From Anisakis pegreffii (lineage: Eukaryota; Nematoda; Chromadorea; Rhabditida; Anisakidae): a stretch of DNA of 64,000 bases. The stretch covers positions 248,001 to 312,000 of the forward strand of contig JAPYMA010000065.1 of assembly GCA_035041965.1 (NCBI GenBank). Reading direction: 5' to 3'. Positions within the stretch are counted from its first letter, which is position 1. Each line of letters opens with the position of its first letter. The notes below the pieces were generated by a model. The model did no database searches. It had not been told where the DNA came from and saw only the letters and a list, made by a program, of their open reading frames with translations. Shown piece after piece: positions 23,974 to 38,379 of this stretch. Both the position numbers and the translations under genes were made by a program.

Positions 23974-26391
23974 CTGATAACAAAAAGCGTATTGTACAAT
24001 GAACTGAATTAGTTTAACGCTGAAAGCGCACATTAACGGAAGGTTACATACACAGAAGTATGGAAAGTTACATAGATCTTATTCACTCGTATTCAACGAT
24101 TGGATAAGAAATCATGTAAGGCAAATGCAACCAAATTGCTATGCATCTGAAAAATTGCTCTCTGTGAAGTGATCAAAATGTTTAGTTTGGATCAATCACG
24201 TTTCTGCATGAACTAAGATTCAGGAAGCAATAAATAATTGAGCAAGGCATAACAAACCGTTTAGGCTCTGACGTGTTGGATTTCGCGTTTCTGGTTGTGA
24301 TACTCATCACGACACACTCACCAATTCAAGATACACTAAATCAGTTCTTCAAAGAACCAAATAATTTCACCACACTCAAAAACACAACCGAAAACCAGAT
24401 TCACCGAATAAATGTAACTGTTAAGGCAACCAGCCAGGAACCGGAAGGTAATCTCAAAAGAAACCGGAAGCAAATAAGTCAGTCGTTCACACGGAATAGA
24501 GGACGATTCACCGGGTTTTGGAGAGTAATCTCCTCTGAAACTCCAAAATAAATTATCACCGGTTCATGCAAAGCTGAGTGGTCGTGTGCATGAAGCAGCA
24601 TAGAGAATAAGATAAAAACTGTTGACGCTTATACGGATTTGATAAAGTAATGCTAAGAGAGCGATTTAAACTTATCTAATGAAGCAGAAAGATTTAAGGA
24701 TATGAGCAGGAGATATGGAAGATAGATTAAGCAGTCTACTTATACGACACATACCTGATCGTCCTTATTCCATGCGACTGAAACTTCGCTTTGGTTTATC
24801 GATAAGCTCTTGAATAGAAGACGATTGCGTTTATTGACGATTGATACTTAATAGGAGCACGAAACTGATCTTGTGATTAGAGTCAATTTAGTGATATTGA
24901 GCATGCCGGAATATTTTCTGCTGCACTCGCCTCTTAATAACTGCTGCTTTCACTTATGCAGAAATTGAATTGTACTGAAACATCAACAATTTTACGATAA
25001 AATCCTTCGGGCGAACCCATTGAATACTCGTTGAGAGCGATATCGCTTTATAAACACCTCCGCTACACATTATTCAAATGTTCAATAAAACACGCCGGCG
25101 ACATATGCATCAAGCACTGAGTTAATCACTGTATTTCATGATAAATTCGCTCGTAAAATAATACAATCGAAAGTTTTCCCCCACTCACTAGCGTTTATGT
25201 GGTGTAAAAATACAATGTTGCATTGAAAAGAATCGCAGACAAGAGATGGAAACATGAGGAAATGCCGAGGATTTGATGGACAGATTTGGATCAATTAAAC
25301 GTCCAGCAAAAAAAAAACGACAAAACTCGAAATTCGAACTCATCATCTGCTGTGTTGACTGATGTCGAAAACGAGAATTGCAAATGGCTGACGACGGTAT
25401 GAAAGCAGCAATATTGATACAACAGGTAAATTGCAATCGTCAAACAAGCGCACAAAAAACACGGCGGCTGCGATCATGAATTACGACTCTGAACGCATGT
25501 AACGATCATCAGCAGCATCGCTCTTATGCAATACCCATCATCATCATCATCTCATCGTCATAAACGACTATTAAAGCCGACAGACACATTACGATGATGA
25601 TGATGAATTTCAACGTGATGACATAATACGAACTATTTATCAAGATAATGCAAAAGTGGCAGCAAAACGAAACTTTCTTCGGCGATTTCCCAGAAATCTT
25701 TTCGGAAATCAAACGCTTGAATGAGTCTGGTTCACGTCCGCTGCAAGCACTTCAAAACACTTCAGTCACAAATATTGCACACTTGAAGGTGACACAAAGC
25801 GCTCGAACTTATCAGTAAAAGAATAGATTAAGCGTTCCTCTTTACTGTTCCATTCGGCAATTTATTTTCACCGACATTTTGATTTACCATCAGATAACAC
25901 CAATTCATTCGATGCGAAAAAAACTTCTTCCAAATTTTCGCAGCAACCCACCCAAATGTTAGGTTATGTGAACTGCTGCAACTTCCGATAGGGTAGTGAG
26001 CATGCGCTTATTGCTGTCGAGCGTTCGTCCGCTCTTTTCAATTAGTACTAACTCGATACGTCCAACGTTTCAAACCTCCATGACCGGTTGTGTTTTTTGC
26101 ATTTCCTTAATGCATTCAGCGCGTACAGTTTCCGAAACCTAACTACCTGTGTGGTATAATGAACGCGATGAATTCATTTCCGAAAATGTATATCATCAAT
26201 TTTTAGCCATTAATACAATTGTTATTTTGTGGTGTTTATTGTGTGTGTGTGTGGACATATGATGAAGATATTCATCGATTCGTATGTGTATTGTATCATG
26301 AGACAAACATCAAATCGTAAGCCAAATAAAGATCACAGAATCGAACAACCAACAACCAACATCTGTGGTGTGCAACATTTGCAGGTAAACG

Positions 26392-26412
26392 CAGCAGCAG
26401 CAGCAGCAGCAG
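26392..26412 (+). repeat. (CAG)7 microsatellite
   Basis: Seven uninterrupted CAG units, not inside a supported coding exon. Confidence 0.9.
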
Positions 26413-28617
26413 TAACTTCAATGCTTCCTCTTCCTTGCTCTCAATGGTTCGACATTCAACAGTCAAATGACAACAATCCAAGCAACCCAACCGGTTATGA
26501 TCAATGTCAGCCAGCATAACACCATTCATTCACGAGCAGTTAGCAAGCAACCTTCTTCTCTTAAGTAATAAGTAACCCTTCATTCCTTCCTTCCGTCCGT
26601 CCGTCCACCCGTACCCACGAATCAGCTCTATTCAACTGCCTCCTCTGTGTCAAACTCATAATGCTACACTACATGTACATGATGTGCAACAGTATGGTTC
26701 GATAATTTAGCACTTGAATGAAAATGTATTAGCGTAGTGATGGATAAAGACTATTGGAATTTTTTTAAAATTTGATGCTAGTTTAAGTTTTATCCACTTA
26801 GTTCATGCGATTCAATGCTTTGAGAGACAGCCATAAAATACAATCAGGAGAGCATTTGCAATTCGTCGAAAAATGTGATCGTTTAATAACAAATGCAATT
26901 AAGATCTCTGAAGCTCATCCAACTGTCCAGCTAGTTTATCAATACAGCGATCGCTCTATCGACGACTGTGTGCACATATTGCTCAACTGATCTGATCCGT
27001 TTCAACAGCACAAAAATAATCACTACTTAATCTTCTCATTCAAAGAGCAGAAAAAATTCATTTCGAGACGCTCTGAACGAACGACTCGCCGCAGCAAGGT
27101 GATGATGATCTGGTTTGTGCAGTTTGTGAGAATTAGCAGCAATCAGCTAAATGGAACAACGGCTGATGACAAAAAAAAATCAAAATAAAAAGAATTACGA
27201 AATGAAGTCGACGCAACAAAGCTCGGCGAATCAATGAAACCAATCAACATCGGAATCGACGACTGATCACTTAGGCAAAATTTGATCAGTTCAGCGAAAA
27301 CGATTTTCTTCTTGAAAACAGTACGAATACAAAACATCAACACACATCGAAAGCCGCATGTGCTGCTGCATGCAAATCTTCTTCGAATTTCCATTGCGTA
27401 AACACATTGAGTCTATGTCAAACAATGGCCATAATAAGTGATCGTATTTAGTGTAGTGCATCCAATTGATGTCTATGTTTCAAATTGGCCAAATTACACG
27501 AACCGAACCGAACCACTGAACAACTATTTGTTAGAATAACGTGACGAGTTAGTGAAAATAAGTGAAAAACTTTTCGACCGCATCAAAAAATGTGCCGCCA
27601 TAAAACTGGAGATGTTTTAATGAGGACATTTCGATTTGATTACATGATTAATTGTGATGTTTATCGTTCATTTGGAATGGACGTTCGAATAATAAAAGCA
27701 GCAGCACAAAATTACAAGCAAACAGTCTGGATGAGATGGAATGTGCTTGGTTGAGGCATCTGCAATGATTGACTGTACTTTTCATGTTCATTTGAACAAC
27801 GTCATTGACCGCTTCGGTCATGAATAACTCATTTTCTCGGTCTACTCGAAATACTACAGTGACGATCATTTGAATGTAGCTGTTTGTGGAGCTGCTTTAA
27901 TATTTCGATAAAGCTTGAGAACAAACGAAATACTCAATGGAATTCGCTCGAATCAACGGACTATAAGTTCAAATTGGCTTTGTCAAATGGAAGGAAAACG
28001 AAAAGAGACGGTGTACCGTATCGCGGCCTAGAATTGATAACATTTGGAAACGAACACGAAAGAAATGATACGTTGGGATAGTGAAAACTGAGGTGTGAAT
28101 GCGAAATCAGATAAGAGGGCAGAGAGTTTTGCAAGATGAAACAACAGAGCGAAATCAAGATGAAAACTGAATGAGGTAAAATGAATACTCTTATCTAGTC
28201 TGCGGTCATACTTTTGCACAATGAACGCAAGAAATAGTATGGCTATTAGCAACGGATAACAGTGACTGCTTGCGATCGGAACCATCCAACAGATGAGGCT
28301 AAATGCATTTCATTAGAACATTCAATATGAATTCATTATGTGATGATGCAATAAATACGTTTTTGTGCAGGACAAGATTCTTTGACGAATACTTACGAGA
28401 TTAATAGCAGTTAAGTGAACTGTTGATGGATGAACGAACGAACGAGATGTAAGCAAGATAAAAATGATGATCGTGAATGAATTTACGCGATCAGATAAAG
28501 CCGGATGGAGCAGGCCAGATTCAACGAAATCGACAATACGGAATTAATCGGAAATATTTTCAGTGGAATATCGAAATCGCCCTTCACTGGACGGTGCTCT
28601 GATGGTGATACAGATCA

Positions 28618-28633
28618 CTGCTGCTGCTGCTGC
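28618..28633 (+). repeat. (CTG)5 microsatellite
   Basis: Five CTG units plus two bases. It is one of several CAG/CTG tracts in the 26-53 kb region. Confidence 0.85.
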
Positions 28634-31600
28634 TTATCTACGTTCAGTTCACACATTCATTCAAATGCTCAGTCTGTTGATTCCATCGTTTCTGTATTCT
28701 TTAGCAGAGCAAACAAAATTTATTGACAGCCGGCCCTGCCCTCCCTCCTATTGCCCATTCTCTACAGTTCCCTTAGCTTCCTTCCCGTTCCCTCCCCTTT
28801 CGCCCAACAGTACCGTCCAAAACACATTATCGTTCTAACATAATAACCACCCGTCTGTCAGCAGTTATTGCAGTCAATCAGAACAACTTCCTTAGCTATC
28901 GCTCCAACAGCACACATACATACACACACACATAATAACGTACAAACACACAAATCACCATTCCGATCAACATCATAACTAATCATCATGATGACAGCCG
29001 ACCGACCGACCGACCACTCAACGACCAGCTTCCACCCTTTCGGTCGGCAGCACACTCCCCCGCGTCGCAGACTACTCTATCGTTCCAGTATTTTTTGTCT
29101 ACTTCTTTCGTTTCCTTCCTTCTAGTACCATACGAACAAACAAACGAACGCTATCCTCTTTCCGCATTACAAACAAACTCATCGTGTAATATTTTCAGCC
29201 TTTCCAATGTCTCCAACACAACAACATCAGCAGCTATCCATCCATCCATCTATCCATCTATCCAGTCAGTCAGTCATCGAGCCAACACAACTAACTACTA
29301 CCACTCGTTTGGTCGTTTGCTAATGCGCATGCTTTTGTCTGCTGCTGCTGCTGATGTCTTCTAGTAATAATACACATACATAGATGTACTTTTATTCATG
29401 AAGGTTTACATGAATGTGCATGTGCAAATGAGTATTAATGGTTGTTAGTTGTTGTTGGACGGAGGAGTTCCGAAATGAGGAGTTAGAAGACATATTCAAC
29501 TAAGACAACAACATGCAAAAAAACAGAACGCATCCATGAAGTCACACATCTTCATTCCATCATGAATCTCACCTTTTCAACTTGCTTCTTTTCAGTTCCT
29601 ATTATTTATTGCTTAGTGTTGCTCATCTTGACTAAGAATAAGTTGAAAACGCTAAGGCAAGTAAGTAAGTTTCCATGAAGCAATTGAACTGTCTGTCATA
29701 TGAAGTGGATCGAATGAACAAAAGTGACTCATACAGCCAGCCGTTGTTGGTTTCGTTTGATTCGTTGCTCTGAGCATTCGTGCAACAAGCAGCAAACGTT
29801 CTTCTCCTCCTCATCAACAACTAATGAAACTCTCAGCACGATCATCATCGTATCGCATCGCATCACATCACAAAACCCACAAACTCTTTCGTCCATCATT
29901 CGGCTCTTCTTTCGACAATACACCACCACAACCACAAGCAACCATCATCATCATTCCAATTTGATTTGTGTTTATATTCGTTGTGTATTTAGCAGATATG
30001 CAGCAAGCAATACATAAGCAACGAACGCAACGCTTTTGTATATTTTATACATATACCATACCATGCATGGTATCTGCTCTATGAATGCAGCAATCGAATG
30101 AATGCCATTGTAGATATGATATCATTTATTTATTTATGTGTTGTATGGGTAAATTTTGTGTTCGAACGAAAAGCAAAGACGATAAATAAATGGCATTGCG
30201 AATGGCGAAACAATTGAGCTGCAAAAAACCATCTGAAATACTCATGCATACAAACAGCTCTTTGTATGGAAGATAAGACAGGTCTTTTGCTTTTTCAACA
30301 AATTGCAACAGAAAAAAAACGGTCTTCTTCTCCCTGACGCAAGCAAGGTTGGAACTGCAAAAGATGACGACGGACGATGGATGGTGTGCATGCTTGCTTA
30401 CTTTCCTAATTCCTTGCCTTAGTTATCAAGAACACGTTCTGATTCCTCTGCTGCATTCGTTCCTTCTTTCAAAAGGAATGCAACAAACCATTTTGACTCC
30501 GTTACCAACATTCATCCCGTTCGTACCTCACTCACCACATCAAATCAGTCACTCATAACAAAAACATTCATTCATTTCGCACTTTGCTACTTAAAATCTT
30601 GACTCACATGATGGCTAAGATCAATCGAACAAGAAGACGACGAAGACGACAACGAACAAATCAAATATTTTCATATCAAGTTTTTCCCTTAATTCATCTC
30701 CCCTCTTCCCTCATTGCACAGTTACTTGTCAACATCATTTCCCCATCCATCCACTGTTATTCATTCGTTAGCGTATTATTTCCCTCTTTGATTTGCACTT
30801 ACTTCTATTTACAGCACATTTTCCCTCACACGCTTTCTAGTTCATACATCCAATTTCTCTCATCAACAGTTGAATCGCTCGCTCGCCCATTTGCTTCGTC
30901 CAAACAATTGAATTAAAAGAATTAGTCGTCCGTTCTTCAATCAACGAACTGCTTGCCCTATACCTTTAATCAGTAAGCAACATTCCACTAGCAACGCACA
31001 TGGAGTTATTTCCATTTATGCTTTCACAACGACGAATGCATCTGAATTCACGGAATGTATCATATTCATCTGAACGCATGCACTCCTCCTCATACACCTC
31101 CATTTATGCTGAATCGATCATTACCTAAGTCTAATGATCACGCACCACCATTCACTTGAGCTATCTGCTTGTTTCAAGTAATGTACATGGATCAGCAGCA
31201 CAGGAAAAGTTTGTCCCTCACAATACACAAACTGAATAAAACAACTCAAACTGCTGGATGCTGATAATTGCAGATTCCACAACGCATGTCGCATTTTTTG
31301 AGGAACATTTCAATGAATCTATCATCCGTCACGGAAAGTTATACGATTATAAATCATATGATCAAATGCATTCGACAATAAGTAATGGCAATATTCGCCT
31401 AGCAACGAAGTCATCTGATGTTCTCAGAATTCATTCATTCACAGCTGCTGGTCATTCAACACTCCACTAATCGCGAGCGCAATGCACACATCAACGCACA
31501 ACGATAAGATATTATAGATAGATGCCCAATAATGATTCGTTATCAATTCCACTCTGCGAAAAACTAACACGAAATAATCATTAATGAAACAGTTTCGTCA

Positions 31601-31725
31601 CGAAATGAAACCCAGAAAATCATATTCCACTGAATTATATCCTCTTATGTGATACTACTTGAAGTCTGTCATTTCAAAGACTAGTCACTTTTGTGATTCG
31701 CTTTTTCAGTAGAATCATCCCTCAC

Positions 31726-31730
31726 CTCAT
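31726..31730 (-). CDS. Proposed BCL11 start exon (ATGAG)
   Basis: On the minus strand, aacagATGAG is followed at once by a donor, GTGAGG. Joined to the exon at 23973 (phase 2) it would give M-R-R-G-R-K-A-A, resembling the MSRRKQ start of vertebrate BCL11. The intron would be 7.75 kb. This rests on a ten-base match only, so other upstream exons are possible. Confidence 0.25.
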
Positions 31731-34700
31731 CTGTTAGCCAAAAGCAGAGCATAGCCAAGTTCGTTGGTTGGTTCGGAGATAAAACATGATTTATTAAAAA
31801 TGAAGAAAAAACCAAATGAAGAATAAGGAGGACAGCGAATGTTGTGAAGTCAAAAGAACAATGCCGCTAGTAATTCATTCATTCATTCATAAATATGTGT
31901 CGCATTCTAGTGAGCATTAATAACAATTCGTTAAAGTGTAACAACTGTGAATGATACTGATGGATATGATGAAGCTGACTGAAGACAATATAACAAGCGA
32001 TCATTGAAGTCAAGCTAGGAACTAAATTATTTCGTCTTTAGGTCCCACATAATTTGGTTTTTTTGAAGTGAAGGATTATTTTGATTTTTCATAAAATTGG
32101 AACTGTGCAAATTTGAGATGAGCGACAAAAAAAATATGATTGGTGCATTAACTGCAAACTATAAAGAACATGAAAACAGCAATGACAACAACAAAAATGA
32201 AAACACAATCACACTGTAATGCGTACGCTGATAACAAGTTTCCAAATCGACCACTCATTTTTTCAGCAGAAAAATAACAACAAAAAAACACTCAGTCGTG
32301 AAGAATTCTTTGAAAGCAGTGAAACGTTCGTTTGAAACGATAAGTAAAAAGTTTGAGAATTTCCTTATTATGGGTACCATAAATTATACATCATTATTGC
32401 AGGTCACACATTCAAAATTCTCGCATTCAAAACTCCAAACTGATCGTTAACGATCTTGGTTCAAAATATGGATGCGCCTACAAAAATAAAGCATTTCAAA
32501 TTATGATTGAAGAACACTTGAGTCAATTTTTTCAGCTAAAAAAATATTGCGTTCTGAAACTTTTGAAAAAAAAAACAAACATCCAGCAAATACAACAAAT
32601 CCCTCCACTGAAGAACACAGAATAGTTTTTATAGATGGCGAACACTGCGAGATGAAGAAAAAAACAGCGGAAGGCGATCTGTAAACAGATCACAAAAAGT
32701 GATTTCTTTGCGTTTTAAGATAGTGTCGAACCAAAGGACCAAACCCAAAAAAATTTAATTCACACTGTCAAAAATAGGAAAAATCAACTGATAATTAATT
32801 GTGCAATGTCAACATGAAATATGCGAACAATTTTGCGAACGGTTCAAGTGATAAATATGAATGATAAGCAAAGTTTCAGTTCGACTGTCATGTGCACTGC
32901 GTACGCGCTTATCTTTCGCTGCTCGGTGCAATGCGACCGCATTTTATACGCAAAGAAAAATATGAGATAAAATTTTATGTGTACATCTAAACTTTAGGCA
33001 CATTTCTATGCATGCATATGGATAGCCTTTTGAAATGTCACTGTGTGACGGACAACGATTGCTGCACGGAACAAGCAATTGCTTATGAATGGACGACATT
33101 GTCTGGGCAATCGAATCATGATAACAGATCAACTGATTCGTTTCATTTTCTCTTTTTTTTGTCATTTGGTTTGATTATGAGCTGATAAGCAAACATTAGT
33201 GACGAATGCGCATGTGACTTGAATGGGTTGCAGGCAGATAAACTTCAGCAGTGCCGTGTGCAGGCAAACTTGAGAACGGGATTGGCAACGTTTCTTGGAA
33301 CAATCGCTTTATCTTCGTTACACATTCACTTGCTCGAAGAACGAAGTGTTCGGTATTAGTCGGAAATAATTGCTCTGAAGGAGCACGAAAACGAGCGAGA
33401 CTGAGAAACGTGACAACTTTTATCGATAGTTTGCAGGGCACCGAGCAAAACCTTCTGAAAGCACAGAACTCTCAGCATTGATAGAAATTTCTCACTGATT
33501 CAATTTTTCACTCGGAAACATGCGCAAAAGTCCAAACAATTTTGAGATGAGACAAGACTGAGTGTCGCATAGGATTTGATGATATTTAAACACTAACTAT
33601 AGTAATTGCTAAATTAGAACGCTACCAAATGGACTAGGATAGGAATAAGCACACACAACTGTCGAGAACGACCACTGAAATCGCGTTGTTTGATCGTCGA
33701 ATGGCGTGAGCAGAGTGCTTTCTGAGGGAAAGATGATTTCTGAGAAAGTGATGACATACATAATTCGAAATGTTCACTGCTCAAAAGGTCACCGATTCAA
33801 CTACATTCGAGTGATTTCAATTCATGTCCAAGCGAATAAACTTTATCAATTCATTCGCCAATTGCCAGAATACAAAATGGCGTATTGAAGAAATGTGTGG
33901 ATTCAGATGCATCAGCGAATATTTCAGAATTGTTTGCAGTTAACGAGGCAATATATACCAACTTTTTTTTTTCGTAGAATATGACATTTCTAAGTGATCA
34001 TTCGTTAATTATTATACGTGCGATTAGCACGACAATATTAATTGAGCATAAATGTGGCTATGTTTGCATCAGGCAGCAATTTTGCACGATTTTATGAAAT
34101 ATTTGAAGGCAACTGAGGCTTTCTAATGATTACGATTGAATTCATTGAATTTCCGAGAATACGATCCAATCGGATCTCATGTTTGCTTTAGAGTATGTGG
34201 AATTTACGTGCGGATCAATGCGTGCTTCTCAAGTATGTGGATATGCTGGACGTATTCATCAATCGTTCTTTTGTACACTGTGCAGTGAGTGCTGAAGTGA
34301 ATGTTAACGCTGATCAACAAAGAGGACAACTTCGGCTAATATAAAATATGAAAACAAGACGAACGAACGAACGAAGCCTGTTCACAATTGGAATTTCAAT
34401 TGAAGAACCACCAACAAGTTGTACTGATGCTGATGATGAATCATGAGAGAGAATTTTCTGAACGTCTTTTTCGTGCGGAAGGTTGGATAGAGTTCCAAGA
34501 AGAAATCAGATAATCGGATCAACACAATGATCAAGAGCAAATCAGAAAAAAAAATTGTGAAGATAAGGTTTCAACGTTGCCGTCGAATTGCAATTCTATG
34601 CAAGCTAGACGGGTTTTTGTGGAATGGCGAGCGATTGTGGAAGAAGGAAGAGAATATCAACACAACAACAAGATATGTCTACGCTGTCTATGTATCATCG

Positions 34701-36314
34701 TCATTCATTTTCGTTTGAAGAATCGTTTCAATGCTCATTTCGATGCTAAAGTTGCTTGCTTCACAATGTAACGCAGACAGTCTACAATAAACACCAAGCG
34801 ACAGCATGCTGTATGTTCGTTTGTTCATCCTGGTCGTCGACGTCCATCGAACAGCATTGTAAGCGCAGCAAGAACGCTTGAATGTTTGCAAACGAGTGGA
34901 GTGTGTATGTGTATATGTTTGTGTAACGAACGGGTCTGAAACTAGTCAGTCGTTTAGTCGTTAGCATATCATTATTGACAAATGCCGGCGTGACTGACTG
35001 GCTGGCTGGTTGGCTGGCCGGCTGGCTGTGTGGTTGGAAGAGTAGATGGATGGCTAACGTTCAGTGAAATGATGAGGAAATTGATGTCGTGAACACAAAA
35101 GACGATCGGTTAGATGGTTGTTGCGGCTGGTGCTGGTGCTGCTGCTGGTGCTGCCCACAATAGTTGATAGTGAAAACGATTTGCAGGAATTGAACGAACG
35201 ACCAAATGAATAAAGCTTTCATTGAGAGTATTTATAAGACCTTGTAAGCATTTGTTCACATTAAAGCACAAAACCGCTGCTGTAATTGGTCAGCCACCAT
35301 AAAATGCTAGACGATAACAGAAATACACACACACATTTACGAATAATCTGTCTGCGGCATACGTCATGGGAGCGAGCAACTGTGGTAGTTTAGCTGGCGC
35401 GAAGGTATGCCGGGATTATTAGCAGAAAAAAAGAAACACCGGATCTTACGCTTTAGAACCACGCATCCGCATTACGTTCGTGCATTATGCGTCATATTCA
35501 AGTGTCCAGAATCTAATCGCATCAAAAAATAACTACCAGCATTTTGAACAGTTTCATCATAGGTCAAGCGAATAAAGAGCTTTATTCGTTCAGTGAGTGA
35601 TAAATTCTCTCAATTTTTCGATCACCTCACTCATTTTGCATGATTTTCGTTCTCTTCAATATGTGATCTCTTCAGAAGAACTTCAAGTTCTACTGCAATG
35701 ATGGCAATAAGTGAAATGGCATGCTAATTGTTGATGATGAAAAAAGACCACTGTAGGAAATCATCAACAAAGACGAAGAAAAGCAGAGTGGAACGAAGTT
35801 AGGTAATCTTAAGTATTGCGCGATCTCAACAAATCGAACTGCATTAGAAGAAATTCATAAAGGAAAATGGAAACAATAAAAACACAACAGGAAATTTCGA
35901 TGAATCCTTGTCAAAAAGCCTTCAAATTTTCATTTTCATCTATAAAATGTGTCCCACCAATTAACAGCACATTTATTCGTGTGTTCACTGTTTTTTTTGC
36001 ATTATTCTTCCAGCAGTTTCACTTGTCACCGTTAGTGGAACATTGCCCCTCGTTAAACGCCAATTCAATAGCCACCACTCACGTCATTCGCCAATTACAG
36101 CTCGTTCCCTAATTGAGTGCATGGATGGTTCTGTGTTTTTTTTTTTTTGGTTTTTTTTTGAAACAATCCTTCAGAAGCAATCAGCAGAACACCACTACTA
36201 AACTCACTACTCAACTAATCACACTCTAGTAATGGCAAGCGATCAAAATTCCATTTGAACACATGAACGAAATTTCGCTTTTGGTAAGTTTTGGTTCAAC
36301 ATTGTAAAGACAGA

Positions 36315-36365
36315 TTCTATCGGATTCCAATTATCATTATCAGTTCTATCGGATTCCAATTATCA
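36315..36365 (+). repeat. Direct repeat of 22 bases, period 29
   Basis: Two identical copies (36315-36336 and 36344-36365) beginning ttctatcggattcc are separated by seven bases. It is a small recent tandem duplication in non-coding DNA. Confidence 0.9.
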
Positions 36366-37275
36366 GTTCGATTCAAATCACTTCGTTTTGAAACCGCCAT
36401 TTTTGGTCGTTTACTTCGCTTCCACATGTATTATTCTCAAATATTTTGCAGATCTCTTCAAATACCCGATTCATGATTTCTTTCAAACTCCCTCTCATTC
36501 ATGAATAACTCGTTTTCATTAATGTCCATCAATGAAACAAATCGGTATTTCAAACTTTGCATCCAAAGACGCAATTACGGCATGGCTACAGCACTACCTC
36601 ATTACACCACTAGGAAAAGCTTTCGGTGCTGTTTAATGACTTAAGTTCACTGTTCGTTAGCCTGTTGACTATCTGGATTCTTCTTCGAAGTTCTTTTACT
36701 GTGAATTGTCACGATGTTTCAAACACAAACGAACAGATGTGCTACAGCCCTACTGCGTGCGACTGATTCACTTCAACGTTTTCACTATTGGTCGCCGAAC
36801 TTGATACGGGATTACCGATGGAGGATTTCACGAGTTGAGAAGTTTAACGCAACTATTTGCAGCAGGCAAAACCGCAAAATGGTCGTTTTCAATCCCACAA
36901 AAACAACTGAAAGTATCCAATCAAGCCAACAAAAACTCTCCAATATACTGTCGCTGTGTCAGTAGGTTTCTGAATTGAAATCACCCACTTTCCTTGCTTG
37001 AGTCCAACGGAACCAGCGCGCAGTAAAAAAAAAGGAAAAACTTTAACAAGCGTTTTGCGTAAATCACACACTTTTTGTCGGTGTTCATTGCTTCCCTTTG
37101 CGGTGCTTTCTCTCCTACTAAACCGGTAGTGATGCAATGCGCAGATTGCGTGAATTCCTATAATCATCAACCTAATCAACATCCGTGCAGACAAAAATTT
37201 TTTTGGTGTTCAAACGTTCAATTTTTTTTGGTCATCATCGATTTCCAGTATTCATCTGCAACCAAATAGCACTGG

Positions 37276-37301
37276 CAGCAGCAGCAGCAGCAGCAGCAGC
37301 A
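37276..37301 (+). repeat. (CAG)8 microsatellite
   Basis: Eight CAG units followed by a partial unit; the longest triplet tract in the window. It lies in non-coding DNA upstream of BCL11. Confidence 0.9.
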
Positions 37302-38349
37302 CAGTCGTTTACTAGTCATTTCATCTTCTCCACTCCATTCATCCAGTTGTCTGTCTGTCAGTGTTCTTCGATTTGAAGTGCAATGGAGATGAGGTAAACG
37401 AACGAGGAGGAATCAGTTAAGTGATGAGTGTGTGTAGCCATGAAATCTGTGCTTGTGGTGGTAGTATTAGAACACAAGAGAGTGGTTGACTGTTGTTGCT
37501 GAGTACCAGTAAACACAGTATGTGGTACAAAAGTATTTCGTTTGGCGCATTAAGCGATTAAAATGGAAAATAGCGATCGCTGGGCACTAAAAGTTGTTTC
37601 GAGTTATATGAAACTTCATCAGTGAATACACACATTGATGTGTTTGCATGTGTTCGTTAAGTACAATGTCAGTCACTACAACAAAATTCTGCTGATTCAT
37701 TGTCAACGTGAAAAAAAGAGTTTCCAACAATAACTACAAACGCACATTTCAAATAAATGCAAAATCAAAATTCAACCAATCAAAATCAACGATAAAAATT
37801 GATGCAACAATCCATTATATTGCGCATATTCATTCAGTCTGTCGTCTATAGTCGAGCACACCTCAACAACGTACAGTTTACCCAGCCCAAGCGATCAAAA
37901 AGCAGCACAGGTTTAGAGCACAGGTTTTGCAAATGAAATAGTTTCGTGTGAAAACTCATTCATCGCATCACGATTCTTTCGCGTTTATTCATGACTGTCT
38001 ATTGCTAGAGAGTAATAAAATGATAGTTTGGATTCAGTAAATGATTGCAGTTGGAGCTATACAACAAATATAGAAATACGAAAAGATCGAAGGAAGTATT
38101 ATATCGAAAAAAGTTGTGAAGACGAGGTTGCTGAACTTGTTGGAACAAGAAATGATTATCGTCGTGTTAAAGGCGATTGAATGTCTGACGGACGGACGGC
38201 TCGCTGACGAGTAATAATGGTGAAACAGATTCTGTGCGATGTTTCGGTGCTTTTGCTCGTTATGAAGACAATATGTTGATGCAATAAAACGTTGCTATGA
38301 ATTGAGCAAAATTAAAATTGAAAAAAAAAAACTTGAAAAACGAGCAGCA

Positions 38350-38379
38350 CAGCAGCACAGAGCCGACGATGTGCTGCTG
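38350..38379. repeat. 10-bp inverted repeat built from CAG/CTG
   Basis: cagcagcaca at 38350-38359 pairs perfectly with tgtgctgctg at 38370-38379 around a 10-base loop. It lies in non-coding DNA upstream of BCL11. Confidence 0.7.

Larger units (their letters stand above)
23974..31725. other. Probable BCL11 first intron, no other gene seen
   Basis: AT-rich sequence with microsatellites: (CAG)7 at 26392-26412, (CTG)5 near 28618-28632 and 29339-29353, CA and CT-rich tracts at 28900-29060, and tetranucleotide runs (CCAT, CGAC). Short open frames are of low complexity. A 92-codon frame at 24273-24551 has no ATG start. Confidence 0.4.

Noticed and set aside
24273..24551. 92-codon plus-strand frame with a hydrophobic, signal-like start and three N-glycosylation motifs
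   Set aside because: It begins with GTG, not ATG, and has no acceptor that would supply an upstream start in frame. It lies in the probable first intron of BCL11 on the opposite strand.
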